Notes: a model not told the origin generated them from the sequence alone. A stretch of 43,120 bases of DNA from Streptomyces sp. CoH27 (GCF_020181035.1 NZ_JAIQYY010000021.1:1-43120), one strand, 5' to 3'; shown: positions 1 through 7,847, numbered from the stretch's first letter. Program-made: numbers and translations.

Positions 1-244
1 GCTTGATGTTGAGGATCAGGTCGGTGACGTCCTCCTTGACGCCCGGCACGGTGGTGAACTCGTGCAGGACACCGTCGATCCGGATCGAGGTGACGGCGGC
101 ACCCGGGATCGAGGAGAGGAGCGTGCGGCGCAGGGAGTTGCCGAGGGTGTAGCCGAAGCCCGGCTCCAGCGGCTCGATCACGAACCGGGAGCGGAACTCG
201 TCGACGACCTCTTCGGTCAACGAGGGTCGCTGAGCGATCAGCAT
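1..244 (-). CDS. rpoA: RNA polymerase alpha subunit, N-terminal part (cut by window edge)
   Basis: This encodes the start of the alpha subunit, which dimerises through its N-terminal domain to nucleate assembly of beta and beta'. The visible 81 codons begin MLIAQRPSLTEEVVDEF and include the conserved FVIEPLEPGFGYTLGNSLRR stretch of the alpha N-terminal domain, followed by the LLSSIPGAAVTSIRIDG segment. The ATG is at 244 with a GAAGGA ribosome site about 12 nt upstream. It is the last gene of the rpsM-rpsK-rpoA group; rpsK ends 152 nt upstream and there is no rpsD between them, as is usual in Streptomyces. The remaining two thirds of the gene lie outside the window. Confidence 0.97.
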   Translation of the reverse strand, partial: MLIAQRPSLTEEVVDEFRSRFVIEPLEPGFGYTLGNSLRRTLLSSIPGAAVTSIRIDGVLHEFTTVPGVKEDVTDLILNIK

Positions 245-334
245 GTGTGGATCAGATCCTTCTTTCGTGGACGCCCGCTATTTGACGTCCGACGGAAACC
301 GCACCCGTGAAAAGTGCGGGTACTGCAAGGGTAC

Positions 335-367
335 GGGCGGTACGCCCCGTACGGAGCCGTACCGCCC
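335..367 (-). terminator. Hairpin between rpsK and rpoA
   Basis: Nine-bp perfect inverted repeat (gggcggtac / gtaccgccc, 335-343 with 359-367) with a 15-nt loop, lying 30 nt past the rpsK stop. No T-run follows. It may be a partial terminator or a processing/stability hairpin that tunes rpoA relative to the ribosomal genes. A second weaker 6-bp hairpin lies at about 299-320. Confidence 0.35.
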
Positions 368-396
368 GGACCCTGAGCCAGACGAAGGCCGTGGCG

Positions 397-801
397 TCAG
401 ACGCGGCGGCGCTTCGGCGGACGGCAGCCGTTGTGCGGGGTCGGGGTGACGTCCTGGATGGAGCCGACCTCAAGACCGGTCGCCTGAAGCGAACGGATGG
501 CGGTCTCGCGACCGGAACCCGGACCCTTCACGAACACGTCGACCTTGCGCATGCCGTGCTCCTGGGCGCGGCGGGCAGCCGACTCGGCGGCCATCTGCGC
601 GGCGAACGGCGTGGACTTCCGGGAGCCCTTGAAGCCGACGTGGCCGGCGGAGGCCCAGGAGATCACGTTGCCGGACGGGTCCGTGATCGACACGATCGTG
701 TTGTTGAACGTGCTCTTGATGTGCGCGTGGCCGTGAGCGACGTTCTTCTTTTCCTTGCGGCGCACCTTCTTGGCAGCGCCCTGACGTCCCTTGGGGGGCA
801 T
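397..801 (-). CDS. rpsK: 30S ribosomal protein S11
   Basis: S11 sits on the platform of the 30S subunit near the 3' end of 16S rRNA and the mRNA exit. The 134-aa product starts MPPKGRQGAAKKVRRKEKKN and contains the family hallmarks HIKSTFNNTIVSITD and GPGSGRETAIRSLQ, ending in the basic PHNGCRPPKRRRV tail. Length fits the family (129 aa in E. coli plus a slightly longer basic N-terminus). The ATG is preceded by AGGAG eight nt upstream. It follows rpsM by 65 nt and precedes rpoA, so the three are expected to be co-transcribed. Confidence 0.98.
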   Translation of the reverse strand: MPPKGRQGAAKKVRRKEKKNVAHGHAHIKSTFNNTIVSITDPSGNVISWASAGHVGFKGSRKSTPFAAQMAAESAARRAQEHGMRKVDVFVKGPGSGRETAIRSLQATGLEVGSIQDVTPTPHNGCRPPKRRRV

Positions 802-866
802 CTACTAACTCCTACGGGAGGTGGTCGGTCCTACAGCGAAGACCGTGGACAGGTGTCCGCTGCGGA

Positions 867-1247
867 CTACTTCTTGCCCGGCTTCTTCTTGCCGGCGATG
901 GCGCGACGCGGGCCCTTGCGGGTGCGAGCGTTGGTGCTGGTGCGCTGACCGCGGACGGGCAGACCGCGACGGTGACGGAGACCCTGGTAGCAGCCGATCT
1001 CGACCTTGCGGCGGATGTCGGCCTGGATCTCGCGACGGAGGTCACCCTCGGTCTTGATGTTGTTGTCGACGTACTCGCGGATCGCGACCAGCTGCTCTTC
1101 GGTCAGGTCACGAACGCGGGTGTTCGGGTCGACGCCGGTCGCAGCCAGCGTCTCCTTCGAGAGGGTCCGGCCGATGCCGAACACGTAGGTGAGGGCGACC
1201 TCCACGCGCTTTTCGCGCGGGATGTCAACACCGGAAACGCGTGCCAT
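867..1247 (-). CDS. rpsM: 30S ribosomal protein S13
   Basis: S13 lies in the 30S head and contacts P-site tRNA and the 50S subunit. The 126-aa protein begins MARVSGVDIPREKRVEVALTY and carries the helix-turn-helix-like core (GIGRTLSKETLAATGVD), the GCYQGLRHRRGLPVRGQRT signature and a Lys/Arg-rich C-terminal tail that reaches toward the tRNA. The ATG is preceded by CAGGAG at nine nt. The 196-nt spacer to rpmJ (1248-1443) is longer than usual in this cluster; I found no convincing promoter in it. Confidence 0.98.
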   Translation of the reverse strand: MARVSGVDIPREKRVEVALTYVFGIGRTLSKETLAATGVDPNTRVRDLTEEQLVAIREYVDNNIKTEGDLRREIQADIRRKVEIGCYQGLRHRRGLPVRGQRTSTNARTRKGPRRAIAGKKKPGKK

Positions 1248-1443
1248 TCAATGGCTCCTGGTGATCTTCGGAGGTCTTCCACAGAACCGGTTCCCGGTCG
1301 CCGTATCAGGTACGAACCGGGTCCCCGGCCTCCGAACCGGGGGTGTCGAGCCATGACGTGCGGCTCGGGCTCTGCGTATGAACATATTCAGCTCGCGTCG
1401 CGCGAATCTCTGCGATAGCGGTGCAGAGGGTGATGGTCGTGCG

Positions 1444-1557
1444 TCAGCCCTGGCGCTGCTTGTGGCGCGGGTTCTCGCAGATGACCATGACCCGGCCGTG
1501 ACGGCGGATCACCCTGCACTTGTCGCAGATCTTCTTGACGCTCGGCTTGACCTTCAT
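1444..1557 (-). CDS. rpmJ: 50S ribosomal protein L36 (zinc-binding form)
   Basis: This is a 37-codon gene beginning MKVKPSVKKICDKCRV. L36 is the smallest 50S protein and binds 23S rRNA near the base of the L7/L12 stalk. The zinc ribbon is complete: Cys11, Cys14, Cys27 and His32, so this is the 'C+' zinc-dependent version. It lies 59 nt after infA, in the usual infA-rpmJ-rpsM order. Streptomyces genomes often carry a second, zinc-free L36 paralogue under zinc-responsive control; none is present in this window. Confidence 0.97.
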   Translation of the reverse strand: MKVKPSVKKICDKCRVIRRHGRVMVICENPRHKQRQG

Positions 1558-1616
1558 GGGATTGAGGTTCTCCGGGTCAGTGCCACCACCCCGCCGGAGC
1601 GGAGTGCGGGCAAGAT

Positions 1617-1838
1617 CTACTTGTAGCGGTAGACGATCCGGCCACGCGTCAGGTCGTACGGAGACAGCTCCACCACGACCCGGTCGTCAGGGAGGATGCG
1701 GATGTAGTGCATACGCATCTTGCCGCTGATGTGTGCCAGGACCTGGTGGCCGTTCTGGAGCTCGACCTTGAACATGGCGTTCGGCAGAGACTCGACGACA
1801 GTGCCCTCGATCTCGATGGCACCTTGCTTCTTGGCCAC
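1617..1838 (-). CDS. infA: Translation initiation factor IF-1
   Basis: IF-1 is a one-domain OB-fold protein that occupies the 30S A site during initiation. I start it at a GTG (1836-1838), giving MAKKQGAIEIEGTVVESLPN and 73 aa, the standard actinobacterial length; an open frame continues upstream to 1910 but encodes nothing IF-1-like. A GAAGGG ribosome site sits just upstream of the GTG. The HISGKMRMHYIRILPDDRV core and the RGRIVYRYK end are conserved. It is separated from map by about 210 nt holding a hairpin and a possible promoter, so infA-rpmJ probably begins a new transcript. Confidence 0.97.
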   Translation of the reverse strand: MAKKQGAIEIEGTVVESLPNAMFKVELQNGHQVLAHISGKMRMHYIRILPDDRVVVELSPYDLTRGRIVYRYK

Positions 1839-1925
1839 GCTTCGCCCTTCGAATCGACTACCTTGATCGGCTTTCGTTGCAGTTTCAAGCTTGAAGGCAT
1901 GAGGATGCACGAGAGCCGACGAGTC

Positions 1926-1931
1926 AGTCTA
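1926..1931 (-). promoter_or_regulatory. Possible -10 element for infA
   Basis: The minus strand reads CGTAGACTGA here, and TAGACT fits the TANNNT -10 consensus of the main vegetative sigma factor. It lies between the map terminator and the infA start, where a promoter is expected. The -35 region (around 1949-1955) is a poor match, so the call is weak. Confidence 0.3.
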
Positions 1932-2008
1932 CGTCGGCGTACCTGGAAAGGCGAATCGAGGAAGTCTGCCCTACGGGGTAGATCGTTAACCGAGCGGGCC
2001 CGATCCCT

Positions 2009-2031
2009 GTCGCCGGCCTGCGACCGGCGAC
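2009..2031 (-). terminator. Hairpin terminator after map
   Basis: Perfect 8-bp stem (gtcgccgg / ccggcgac) with a 7-nt loop, 18 nt beyond the map stop. It is GC-rich and lacks a T-run, which is common for Streptomyces terminators. It probably ends the secY-adk-map transcript. Confidence 0.6.
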
Positions 2032-2048
2032 ACCCGTAGCGCCCGCCG

Positions 2049-2885
2049 TCAGGCCAGCGGGTCGGGTGCAGCCGTGATGCCGTGCTCCGCCAGCTTCGCC
2101 TTGCCTCCGTCGGGAGCGGTCAGCACCAGCGGGCCTTCCTCCGTCAGGGCGACCGAGTGCTCCCAGTGGGAGGACCATGTGCCGTCCGTCGTGATGACCG
2201 TCCAGTCGTCCGACAGGACCTCCGTGCGCGGGGTGCCGAGGGAGACCATCGGCTCGATCGCGAGGCAGAAGCCGGGGACCAGCTTGGGACCCTTGCCGCG
2301 GCGGCGGTCGACGTAGTTCAGCAGATGCGGGTCCATGTGCATCTCGGTGCCGATGCCGTGGCCGCCGTAGTCCTCGATGATCCCGTACTTGCCGCCGCCC
2401 GGCTTCGGCTGGCGGCGGATGTACGTCTCGATCGCCCGGGAGACGTCGACCAGGCGGTTGCCCTGCTTCATGGCCGCGATGCCGGCCCACATCGACTCTT
2501 CCGTCACCCGGGACAGCTCGATCAGCTCCGGAGCGTGACCGGAGCCCACGAAGGCCGTGTAGGCCGCGTCGCCGTGCCAGCCGTCGACGATCGCGCCGCA
2601 GTCGATGGAGATGATGTCGCCGTCCTTCAGGACGACGTCGTCGGAGGGGATGCCGTGGACGACCACGTCGTTGACCGAGGTGCAGATCGTCGCGGGGAAG
2701 CCGCCGTAGCCCAGGAAGTTCGACTTCGCGCCGTGCTCGGCGAGGACCTTGCGGGCGACCTCGTCCAGATCCTTGGTGGAGGCACCCGGCACCGCGGCCT
2801 CCCGAGTGGCCGCGTGGATGGCGGCTACGACCAGGCCCGCCGCACGCATCTTGGCGATCTGCTCGGGGGTCTTGATCTGCACCAT
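2049..2885 (-). CDS. map: Type I methionine aminopeptidase
   Basis: This cytosolic metalloenzyme removes the initiator methionine from nascent proteins with small second residues. The 278-aa sequence starts MVQIKTPEQIAKMRAAG and shows all five metal ligands of the pita-bread fold: Asp95 (SIDCGA), Asp106 (WHGDAAY), His176 (GGHGIGT), Glu211 (AIEPM) and Glu242 (WEHS), plus the substrate-binding His77 (VVHGIP). There is no N-terminal zinc-finger or SH3-like extension, so it is a type Ia enzyme. It follows adk by 104 nt, in the classic secY-adk-map order, with a strong hairpin in that spacer. Confidence 0.97.
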   Translation of the reverse strand: MVQIKTPEQIAKMRAAGLVVAAIHAATREAAVPGASTKDLDEVARKVLAEHGAKSNFLGYGGFPATICTSVNDVVVHGIPSDDVVLKDGDIISIDCGAIVDGWHGDAAYTAFVGSGHAPELIELSRVTEESMWAGIAAMKQGNRLVDVSRAIETYIRRQPKPGGGKYGIIEDYGGHGIGTEMHMDPHLLNYVDRRRGKGPKLVPGFCLAIEPMVSLGTPRTEVLSDDWTVITTDGTWSSHWEHSVALTEEGPLVLTAPDGGKAKLAEHGITAAPDPLA

Positions 2886-2940
2886 GGGGGCCTGCGCTCT
2901 CCGTCACTCGCGTCGACTGGGGGTTACCTGTACAACAGTA

Positions 2941-2973
2941 CGGCCGCGGCACCCGGGAGGGGCACCGCGGCCG
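2941..2973 (-). terminator. Strong hairpin between adk and map
   Basis: Perfect 9-bp GC stem (cggccgcgg / ccgcggccg, 2941-2949 with 2965-2973) around a 15-nt loop, 16 nt past the adk stop. It could attenuate transcription from secY-adk into map or protect the adk 3' end. No T-run follows. Confidence 0.5.
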
Positions 2974-2989
2974 GACAAGGGCCGTAGGA

Positions 2990-3652
2990 CTACTGCTCGG
3001 CCTTCTCGCGCTTCAGGGCCTCCAGGGCCCGCTGCGTGATCTCGCCCACGGGGCCCAGGGAGGAGATCGTCACGACCAGGCCCTGCGCCTTGTAGTAGTC
3101 GATGATCGGCTCGGTCTGCGTGTGGTAGACCTCCAGCCGCGTGCGGACGGTCTCCTCGCGGTCGTCCTCGCGCTGGTACAGCTCACCGCCGCAGACGTCG
3201 CAGACGCCCTCCTTCTTCGCGGGGCTGTACGTCACGTGGAAGACGTGCGAGGAGTCGTTGCGGCAGATGCGCCGGCCGGCGATCCGCTTCACGACCTCGT
3301 CCTCCGGGACCTCCAGGTCCAGGACGGCGTCCAGCGTGATGCCCTCGGTCTGCAGGAGCTCGTCGAGCGCCTCGGCCTGCTGCACGTTGCGCGGGAAGCC
3401 GTCGAGCAGGAAGCCCTTCTCCGCGTCCGGCTGCTCCATGCGGTCCTTGGCCATGCCGATGGTGACCGAGTCCGGCACCAGCTCGCCCTTGTCCATGTAG
3501 GACTGCGCGAGCTTGCCCAGCTCCGTTCCCTGGCTGATGTTGGCCCGGAAGAGGTCACCGGTGGAGATGTGCGGGATGGACAGCTTCTCGGCGAGACGGA
3601 CGGCTTGCGTTCCCTTACCGGCACCCGGCGGCCCGACGAGGACGATACGCAT
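2990..3652 (-). CDS. adk: Adenylate kinase
   Basis: The enzyme catalyses ATP + AMP to 2 ADP in the cytosol. The 220-aa protein has the P-loop GPPGAGKGT at residues 7-15, the AMP-binding STGDLFR (30-36), the LLDGFPRN segment (82-89) and a long-form LID. In the LID, Cys130, Cys151 and Cys154 are present, but the position of the second Cys of the usual first CxxC pair is Asp133; an Asp ligand is known in the B. subtilis enzyme, so a Cys3-Asp zinc site is plausible. Its ATG overlaps the secY stop as TGATG, so translation is coupled to the translocon gene. Confidence 0.97.
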   Translation of the reverse strand: MRIVLVGPPGAGKGTQAVRLAEKLSIPHISTGDLFRANISQGTELGKLAQSYMDKGELVPDSVTIGMAKDRMEQPDAEKGFLLDGFPRNVQQAEALDELLQTEGITLDAVLDLEVPEDEVVKRIAGRRICRNDSSHVFHVTYSPAKKEGVCDVCGGELYQREDDREETVRTRLEVYHTQTEPIIDYYKAQGLVVTISSLGPVGEITQRALEALKREKAEQ

Positions 3653-4965
3653 CAGCGGAGGAACCCTTCGTAATTGCGCTGCTGGAGCTGGCTCTCGATC
3701 TGCTTCACCGTCTCAAGACCGACACCCACGATGATCAGGATGCTGGTGCCACCGAACGGGAAGTTCTGGCTTGCCCCGAAGCCCACCAACGCCATTGTCG
3801 GTACGAGAGCGATCAGACCCAGATACAGCGAACCCGGCCAGGTGATCCGGTTGAGCACGTAGCTGAGGTACTCAGCGGTCGGTCGGCCAGCCCGGATGCC
3901 CGGGATGAAGCCACCATACTTCTTCATGTTGTCGGCTACTTCCTCGGGGTTGAAGGAGATAGCGACGTAGAAGAACGCGAAGAAAACGATGAGCAAGAAG
4001 TACAGAGTGATGTAAATCGGGTGGTCACCCTTGGTGAGGTTCTGCTGGATCCACGACTTCCAGCCCGAATTGCCCCCCGCGAACTGCGCCACGAGCGCCG
4101 GGATGTAGAGCAGCGAGGAGGCGAAGATGACGGGAATCACACCCGCCTGGTTCACCTTGAGCGGGATGTACGTGGACGTACCACCGTAGGAACGACGGCC
4201 GATCATGCGCTTCGCGTACTGCACCGGGATGCGGCGCTGGGCCTGCTCGACGAAGACGACGAGCGCGACCATCACCAGGCCGATCAGGATCACCGTGCCG
4301 AACTCGATCCAGCCGCCGGCCAGGGTGCCCTGCTTCTTGATCGCCCACAGCGCGGACGGGAAGGTCGCGGCGATCGAGATGAACATCAGGATCGACATGC
4401 CGTTGCCGATGCCGCGGTCGGTGATCAGCTCGCCGAGCCACATCACGACACAGGTACCGGCGGTCATGCAGATCACCATCGTGATCGTCGTGAAGATCGC
4501 CTGGTCGGGGACGATGCTCGACGCGACCGAGCAGCCGTTGAAAAGCGCGCCGCTGCGGGCGGTGGCCACCAGGCCGGTGCCCTGGAGGATGGCGAGCGCC
4601 ACCGTCAGGTACCGGGTGTACTGCGTGATCTTCGCCGTGCCGGCCTGGCCCTCCTTCTTCAGGGCTTCCAGGCGCGGGATGACCACGGTCAGCAGCTGAA
4701 GAATGATGCTGGCCGTGATGTACGGCATGATGCCGAGCGCGAAGACCGTGATCTGGAGCAGCGCACCGCCGCTGAACATGTTGACGAGGCCGAACAGGCC
4801 CTGGTTGGCCCCCGCCTCGCTCACGCACTGCTGGACGGCCTTGTAGTTGACGCCGGGGATCGGGATGTGGGTACCGACGCGGTAGACCACGATGATGGCC
4901 AGCGTGAAGAGCAGCTTCTTGCGCAGGTCGGGCGTCCTGAACGCCCGGGCGAACGCGGTGAGCAC
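3652..4965 (-). CDS. secY: Protein translocase subunit SecY
   Basis: SecY forms the protein-conducting channel of the SecYEG translocon in the plasma membrane. The 437-aa protein begins MLTAFARAFRTPDLRKKLLF and has ten predicted transmembrane segments. It includes the GVNYKAV region, the plug-region GGALLQITVFALGIMPYI stretch, the PVQYAKRM cytoplasmic loop and the C-terminal SQLQQRNYEGFLR. Length matches other Streptomyces SecY proteins. A 244-nt spacer separates it from rplO and holds a strong hairpin followed by a promoter candidate, so secY-adk-map can probably be expressed apart from the spc ribosomal genes. Confidence 0.98.
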   Translation of the reverse strand: MLTAFARAFRTPDLRKKLLFTLAIIVVYRVGTHIPIPGVNYKAVQQCVSEAGANQGLFGLVNMFSGGALLQITVFALGIMPYITASIILQLLTVVIPRLEALKKEGQAGTAKITQYTRYLTVALAILQGTGLVATARSGALFNGCSVASSIVPDQAIFTTITMVICMTAGTCVVMWLGELITDRGIGNGMSILMFISIAATFPSALWAIKKQGTLAGGWIEFGTVILIGLVMVALVVFVEQAQRRIPVQYAKRMIGRRSYGGTSTYIPLKVNQAGVIPVIFASSLLYIPALVAQFAGGNSGWKSWIQQNLTKGDHPIYITLYFLLIVFFAFFYVAISFNPEEVADNMKKYGGFIPGIRAGRPTAEYLSYVLNRITWPGSLYLGLIALVPTMALVGFGASQNFPFGGTSILIIVGVGLETVKQIESQLQQRNYEGFLR

Positions 4966-5021
4966 GGTGCCTCCTGCGACCCCCGCGCAACTGCGTCAAG
5001 GGTGACGGTCTTGAGGTTCGA

Positions 5022-5049
5022 CGGATACAGACGAATTACTAACGGTCAA
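5022..5049 (-). promoter_or_regulatory. Candidate promoter for secY-adk-map
   Basis: On the minus strand, TTGACC (5044-5049) is followed after 16 nt by TATCCG (5022-5027). The -35 is good, the -10 only fair. It lies just downstream of the rplO/secY hairpin and 57 nt before the secY ATG. That position makes it a sensible start for a separate secY transcript. Confidence 0.4.
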
Positions 5050-5131
5050 CTGCCGCTCAGGGTGCCCCATGAGACGCACCCAATGAAAGTAGGCAGTGCT
5101 GGCCACCTTACCGGCGAGAGCACTCCCCTAG

Positions 5132-5185
5132 GAACGACCGACCGGGGATACCCCTTTTGTGGAGTATCCCCGGTCGGGATCGTTC
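5132..5185 (-). terminator. Long hairpin between rplO and secY
   Basis: A 20-bp stem (5132-5151 with 5164-5185) interrupted only by a 2-nt bulge; the inner arms are ccgaccggggatac and its complement. It starts about 25 nt past the rplO stop. There is no T-run. Its size suggests a real terminator or attenuator ending the ribosomal part of the spc operon before secY. Confidence 0.65.
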
Positions 5186-5209
5186 ATGTCATCGAATGAC
5201 CTGAGGAAC

Positions 5210-5665
5210 TCAGACCAGCTCGGTGACCGTACCGCCGGCGGCGGTGATCTTCTCCTTGGCGGAGCCGGAGACGGCGTCGACCGTCACCTGCAGCGCCACG
5301 GAGACCTCGCCCTGGCCGAGGACCTTGACGAGGCTGTTCTTGCGAACGGCACCCTTGGCGACGAGACCCTCGACGGTGACCTCGCCACCCTCCGGGTACA
5401 GCGCGGCCAGCTTGTCGAGGTTCACGACCTGGTACTCGGTCTTGAACGGGTTCTTGAAGCCCTTCAGCTTCGGGAGGCGCATGTGCAGCGGCATCTGGCC
5501 GCCCTCGAAGCGCTCCGGAACCTGGTAGCGGGCCTTGGTGCCCTTGGTACCACGACCGGCCGTCTTACCCTTCGACGCCTCACCACGACCCACACGGGTC
5601 TTGGCGGTCTTGGCGCCCGGGGCGGGACGGAGGTTGTGGATCTTCAGCGGGTTCTGCTCCGCCAT
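5210..5665 (-). CDS. rplO: 50S ribosomal protein L15
   Basis: L15 is a late-assembly 50S protein that penetrates 23S rRNA domains with an extended N-terminus. The 151-aa protein begins MAEQNPLKIHNLRPAPGAKT and has the Gly/Lys/Arg-rich RNA-binding region (GRGEASKGKTAGRGTKG) followed by the globular domain with FEGGQMPLHMRLPKLKGF. It starts 2 nt after the rpmD stop and is the last ribosomal gene before secY, the usual spc order. Confidence 0.98.
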   Translation of the reverse strand: MAEQNPLKIHNLRPAPGAKTAKTRVGRGEASKGKTAGRGTKGTKARYQVPERFEGGQMPLHMRLPKLKGFKNPFKTEYQVVNLDKLAALYPEGGEVTVEGLVAKGAVRKNSLVKVLGQGEVSVALQVTVDAVSGSAKEKITAAGGTVTELV

Positions 5666-5667
5666 GA

Positions 5668-5850
5668 TCAGTCGACCTCCTCGACCGTCACGAGGTGGCG
5701 GACGGTGTGCACCATGCCGCGGAACTCGGGGCGGTCCTCCTTGACGACCACGGTGTTGATCCCCTTGAGACCAAGCGACCGCAGAGTGTCACGGTGGTTC
5801 TGCTTGCTGCCGATGTAGGACTTGACCTGCGTGATCTTGAGCTGCGCCAT
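5668..5850 (-). CDS. rpmD: 50S ribosomal protein L30
   Basis: This is a 60-aa protein, MAQLKITQVKSYIGSKQNHR at its start, with the typical L30 ferredoxin-like fold and the RDTLRSLGLKGINTVVVKED core. A longer frame runs upstream to 6042 but that part overlaps rpsE and is not L30-like. The ATG (5848-5850) lies 2 nt after the rpsE stop. L30 is present in bacteria and archaea but is absent from some bacterial groups. Confidence 0.97.
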   Translation of the reverse strand: MAQLKITQVKSYIGSKQNHRDTLRSLGLKGINTVVVKEDRPEFRGMVHTVRHLVTVEEVD

Positions 5851-5852
5851 GA

Positions 5853-6458
5853 TTACGCACCCGCCCCGGCACGCGCACGCAGCAGAGCCGCGGGAGCGAC
5901 GTCCTCCAGGGGCAGACCACGGCGGGCCGCGATCTCCTCGGGACGCTGCAGGCCCTTCAGGGCCTCCACGGTCGCGTGCACGATGTTGATGGCGTTGTCG
6001 GAGCCGAGCGACTTCGACAGCACGTCGTGGATACCGGCGCACTCCAGCACGGCACGCACCGGACCACCGGCGATAACACCGGTACCGGGCGACGCGGGCT
6101 TGAGGAGCACGACGCCGGCAGCCTTCTCACCCTGGATCGGGTGCGGGATGGTGCCCTGGATACGGGGGACCTTGAAGAAGTGCTTCTTGGCCTCCTCAAC
6201 GCCCTTGGCGATGGCGGCCGGCACCTCCTTGGCCTTGCCGTAACCGACACCCACGGTGCCGTCACCGTCGCCCACCACGACCAGCGCGGTGAAGCTGAAG
6301 CGACGACCACCCTTCACAACCTTGGCGACGCGGTTGATCGCGACGACGCGCTCAACGTACGCGGTCTTCTCGGCGGCAGCAGCGCCGCCGTCACGGCCCT
6401 TCCGGTCCCGCCGCTCGCCGCCACCGGCACCGCCACCGCGGCGCTGGGGTCCAGCCAT
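5853..6458 (-). CDS. rpsE: 30S ribosomal protein S5
   Basis: S5 lies on the solvent side of the 30S subunit and helps decoding fidelity and mRNA unwinding. The 201-aa product has an Arg/Gly-rich N-terminal extension (MAGPQRRGGGAGGGERRDRK, to about residue 40) not found in E. coli (167 aa). Then come the dsRNA-binding-like S5 N domain (ERVVAINRVAKVVKGGRRFS) and the S5 C domain with PASPGTGVIAGGPVRAVLE. A spacer of 39 nt separates it from rplR. Confidence 0.97.
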   Translation of the reverse strand: MAGPQRRGGGAGGGERRDRKGRDGGAAAAEKTAYVERVVAINRVAKVVKGGRRFSFTALVVVGDGDGTVGVGYGKAKEVPAAIAKGVEEAKKHFFKVPRIQGTIPHPIQGEKAAGVVLLKPASPGTGVIAGGPVRAVLECAGIHDVLSKSLGSDNAINIVHATVEALKGLQRPEEIAARRGLPLEDVAPAALLRARAGAGA

Positions 6459-6497
6459 TGGAATTACCTCTCTCTTTTTCCGCTAGCTACGGCAGGC

Positions 6498-6881
6498 TCA
6501 GAACTTGAGCCCGGCTTCGCGGGCGGCGTCCGCCAGGGCGGCGATGCGCCCGGCGTACTGGTTGCCACCACGGTCGAACACGACAGCCTCGACACCGGCG
6601 GCCTTGGCACGCTCGGCGACCAGGGCGCCGACCTGCTTGGCCTGCGCGGACTTGTCGCCCTCGCCACCGCGGACCGACGCGTCCAGGGTGGACGCGGAGG
6701 CCAGGGTGTGGCCCTTGAGGTCGTCGATCACCTGCGCCACGATGTGGCGGTTGGAGCGGGTCACGACCAGACGGGGACGCTCCGCCGTACCGGCGATCCG
6801 CTTGCGGATCCGGATGTGACGGCGCTTGATCGCGGCGCGCTTGTAGGCGTCGCCCTTGAGGATCTTCTGCCCGTATGCCAT
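6498..6881 (-). CDS. rplR: 50S ribosomal protein L18
   Basis: L18 binds 5S rRNA, together with L5 and L25, and anchors it to the central protuberance. The 127-aa protein has the basic N-terminal region (RAAIKRRHIRIRKRIAGT), the RPRLVVTRSNRHIVAQVIDD core and the C-terminal GNQYAGRIAALADAAREAG. It lies 3 nt after the rplF stop. Confidence 0.97.
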   Translation of the reverse strand: MAYGQKILKGDAYKRAAIKRRHIRIRKRIAGTAERPRLVVTRSNRHIVAQVIDDLKGHTLASASTLDASVRGGEGDKSAQAKQVGALVAERAKAAGVEAVVFDRGGNQYAGRIAALADAAREAGLKF

Positions 6882-6884
6882 GGC

Positions 6885-7424
6885 TTACTTACCCGCCTTT
6901 CCGACCTTGCGGCGGATGACTTCGCCCTCGTACTTGACACCCTTGGCCTTGTACGGGTCGGGCTTGCGCAGCTTGCGGATGTTGGCCGCAACCTCGCCGA
7001 CCTTCTGCTTGTCGATGCCCTCGACCGAGAACCGGGTGGGGGCCTCCACCTTGAAGGTGATGCCCTCGGGGGCCTCGACGACGATCGGGTGGCTGTAGCC
7101 CAGAGCGAACTCCAGGTTCGAACCCTTGGCGGTCACTCGGTAACCGACACCGCTGATTTCGAGCTTCTTCACGTAACCCTGGGTCACGCCGGTGATCATG
7201 TTCGCCACCAGCGTGCGGGAGAGGCCGTGCAGGGCCTTGCTCTGACGCTCGTCGTTCGGGCGGGTCACCAGCAGGGTGCCGTCCTCGCCCTTAGCGATGT
7301 CGATCGGTGCCACGACGGTGTGGGTCAGCGTGCCCTTGGGGCCCTTGACCGAAACCGTACGGCCGTCGATGGTGACGTCCACGCCGGCGGGAACCGCGAT
7401 GGGGAGCTTGCCGATGCGCGACAT
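6885..7424 (-). CDS. rplF: 50S ribosomal protein L6
   Basis: L6 is a two-domain 50S protein near the sarcin-ricin loop and the L7/L12 stalk base. The 179-aa sequence starts MSRIGKLPIAVPAGVDVTID and includes the second-domain signature KLRKPDPYKAKGVKYEGE near the C-terminus. Length matches the family (177 aa in E. coli). It follows rpsH by 24 nt. Confidence 0.98.
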   Translation of the reverse strand: MSRIGKLPIAVPAGVDVTIDGRTVSVKGPKGTLTHTVVAPIDIAKGEDGTLLVTRPNDERQSKALHGLSRTLVANMITGVTQGYVKKLEISGVGYRVTAKGSNLEFALGYSHPIVVEAPEGITFKVEAPTRFSVEGIDKQKVGEVAANIRKLRKPDPYKAKGVKYEGEVIRRKVGKAGK

Positions 7425-7448
7425 AGCTGTTTCCTCCGTTCCCTTCTG

Positions 7449-7847
7449 CTACCAGACGTAGGCGAGGACTTCCCCACCCACGCCCTTCTTGCCGGCCTGC
7501 TTGTCGGTGAGGAGCCCGTGCGACGTGGAGATGATCGCCACGCCGAGGCCGCCGAGCACCTTCGGCAGGTTGGTGGACTTCGCGTACACCCGGAGACCGG
7601 GCTTGGAGATCCGCTTGATGCCCGCGATGGAGCGCTCACGGTTGGGGCCGAACTTCAGCTCCAGGACGAGGTTCTTGCCGACCTCGGCGTCCTCGATCCG
7701 CCAGCCCGTGATGAAGCCCTCCTGCTGGAGGATCTCCGCGATGTGCGACTTGATCTTCGATGCCGGCATGGTCACGGAGTCGTGGTATGCCGAGTTCGCG
7801 TTCCGCAGACGCGTAAGCATGTCTGCGATCGGATCAGTCATGGTCAT
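7449..7847 (-). CDS. rpsH: 30S ribosomal protein S8
   Basis: S8 binds the central domain of 16S rRNA and, in E. coli, represses the spc operon. I start it at the ATG at 7847 (MTMTDPIADMLTRLRNAN), giving 132 aa, with GAAGG upstream; an in-frame start 15 codons earlier would add residues with no family similarity. The C-terminus has VLGGLGVAIISTSHGLLTDK and GEVLAYVW, typical of S8. The 212-nt gap to rpsN (7848-8059) contains short hairpins, one with arms aatccc/gggatt next to the rpsN stop. Confidence 0.97.
   Translation of the reverse strand: MTMTDPIADMLTRLRNANSAYHDSVTMPASKIKSHIAEILQQEGFITGWRIEDAEVGKNLVLELKFGPNRERSIAGIKRISKPGLRVYAKSTNLPKVLGGLGVAIISTSHGLLTDKQAGKKGVGGEVLAYVW

Noticed and set aside
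245..396. Missing rpsD between rpsK and rpoA considered as a deletion
   Set aside because: In Streptomyces rpsD is normally elsewhere in the genome, so its absence here is the usual arrangement.
1839..1910. Longer IF-1 start at 1910
   Set aside because: The extra 24 residues are unlike any IF-1; the GTG at 1838 gives the exact family length and has a ribosome site.
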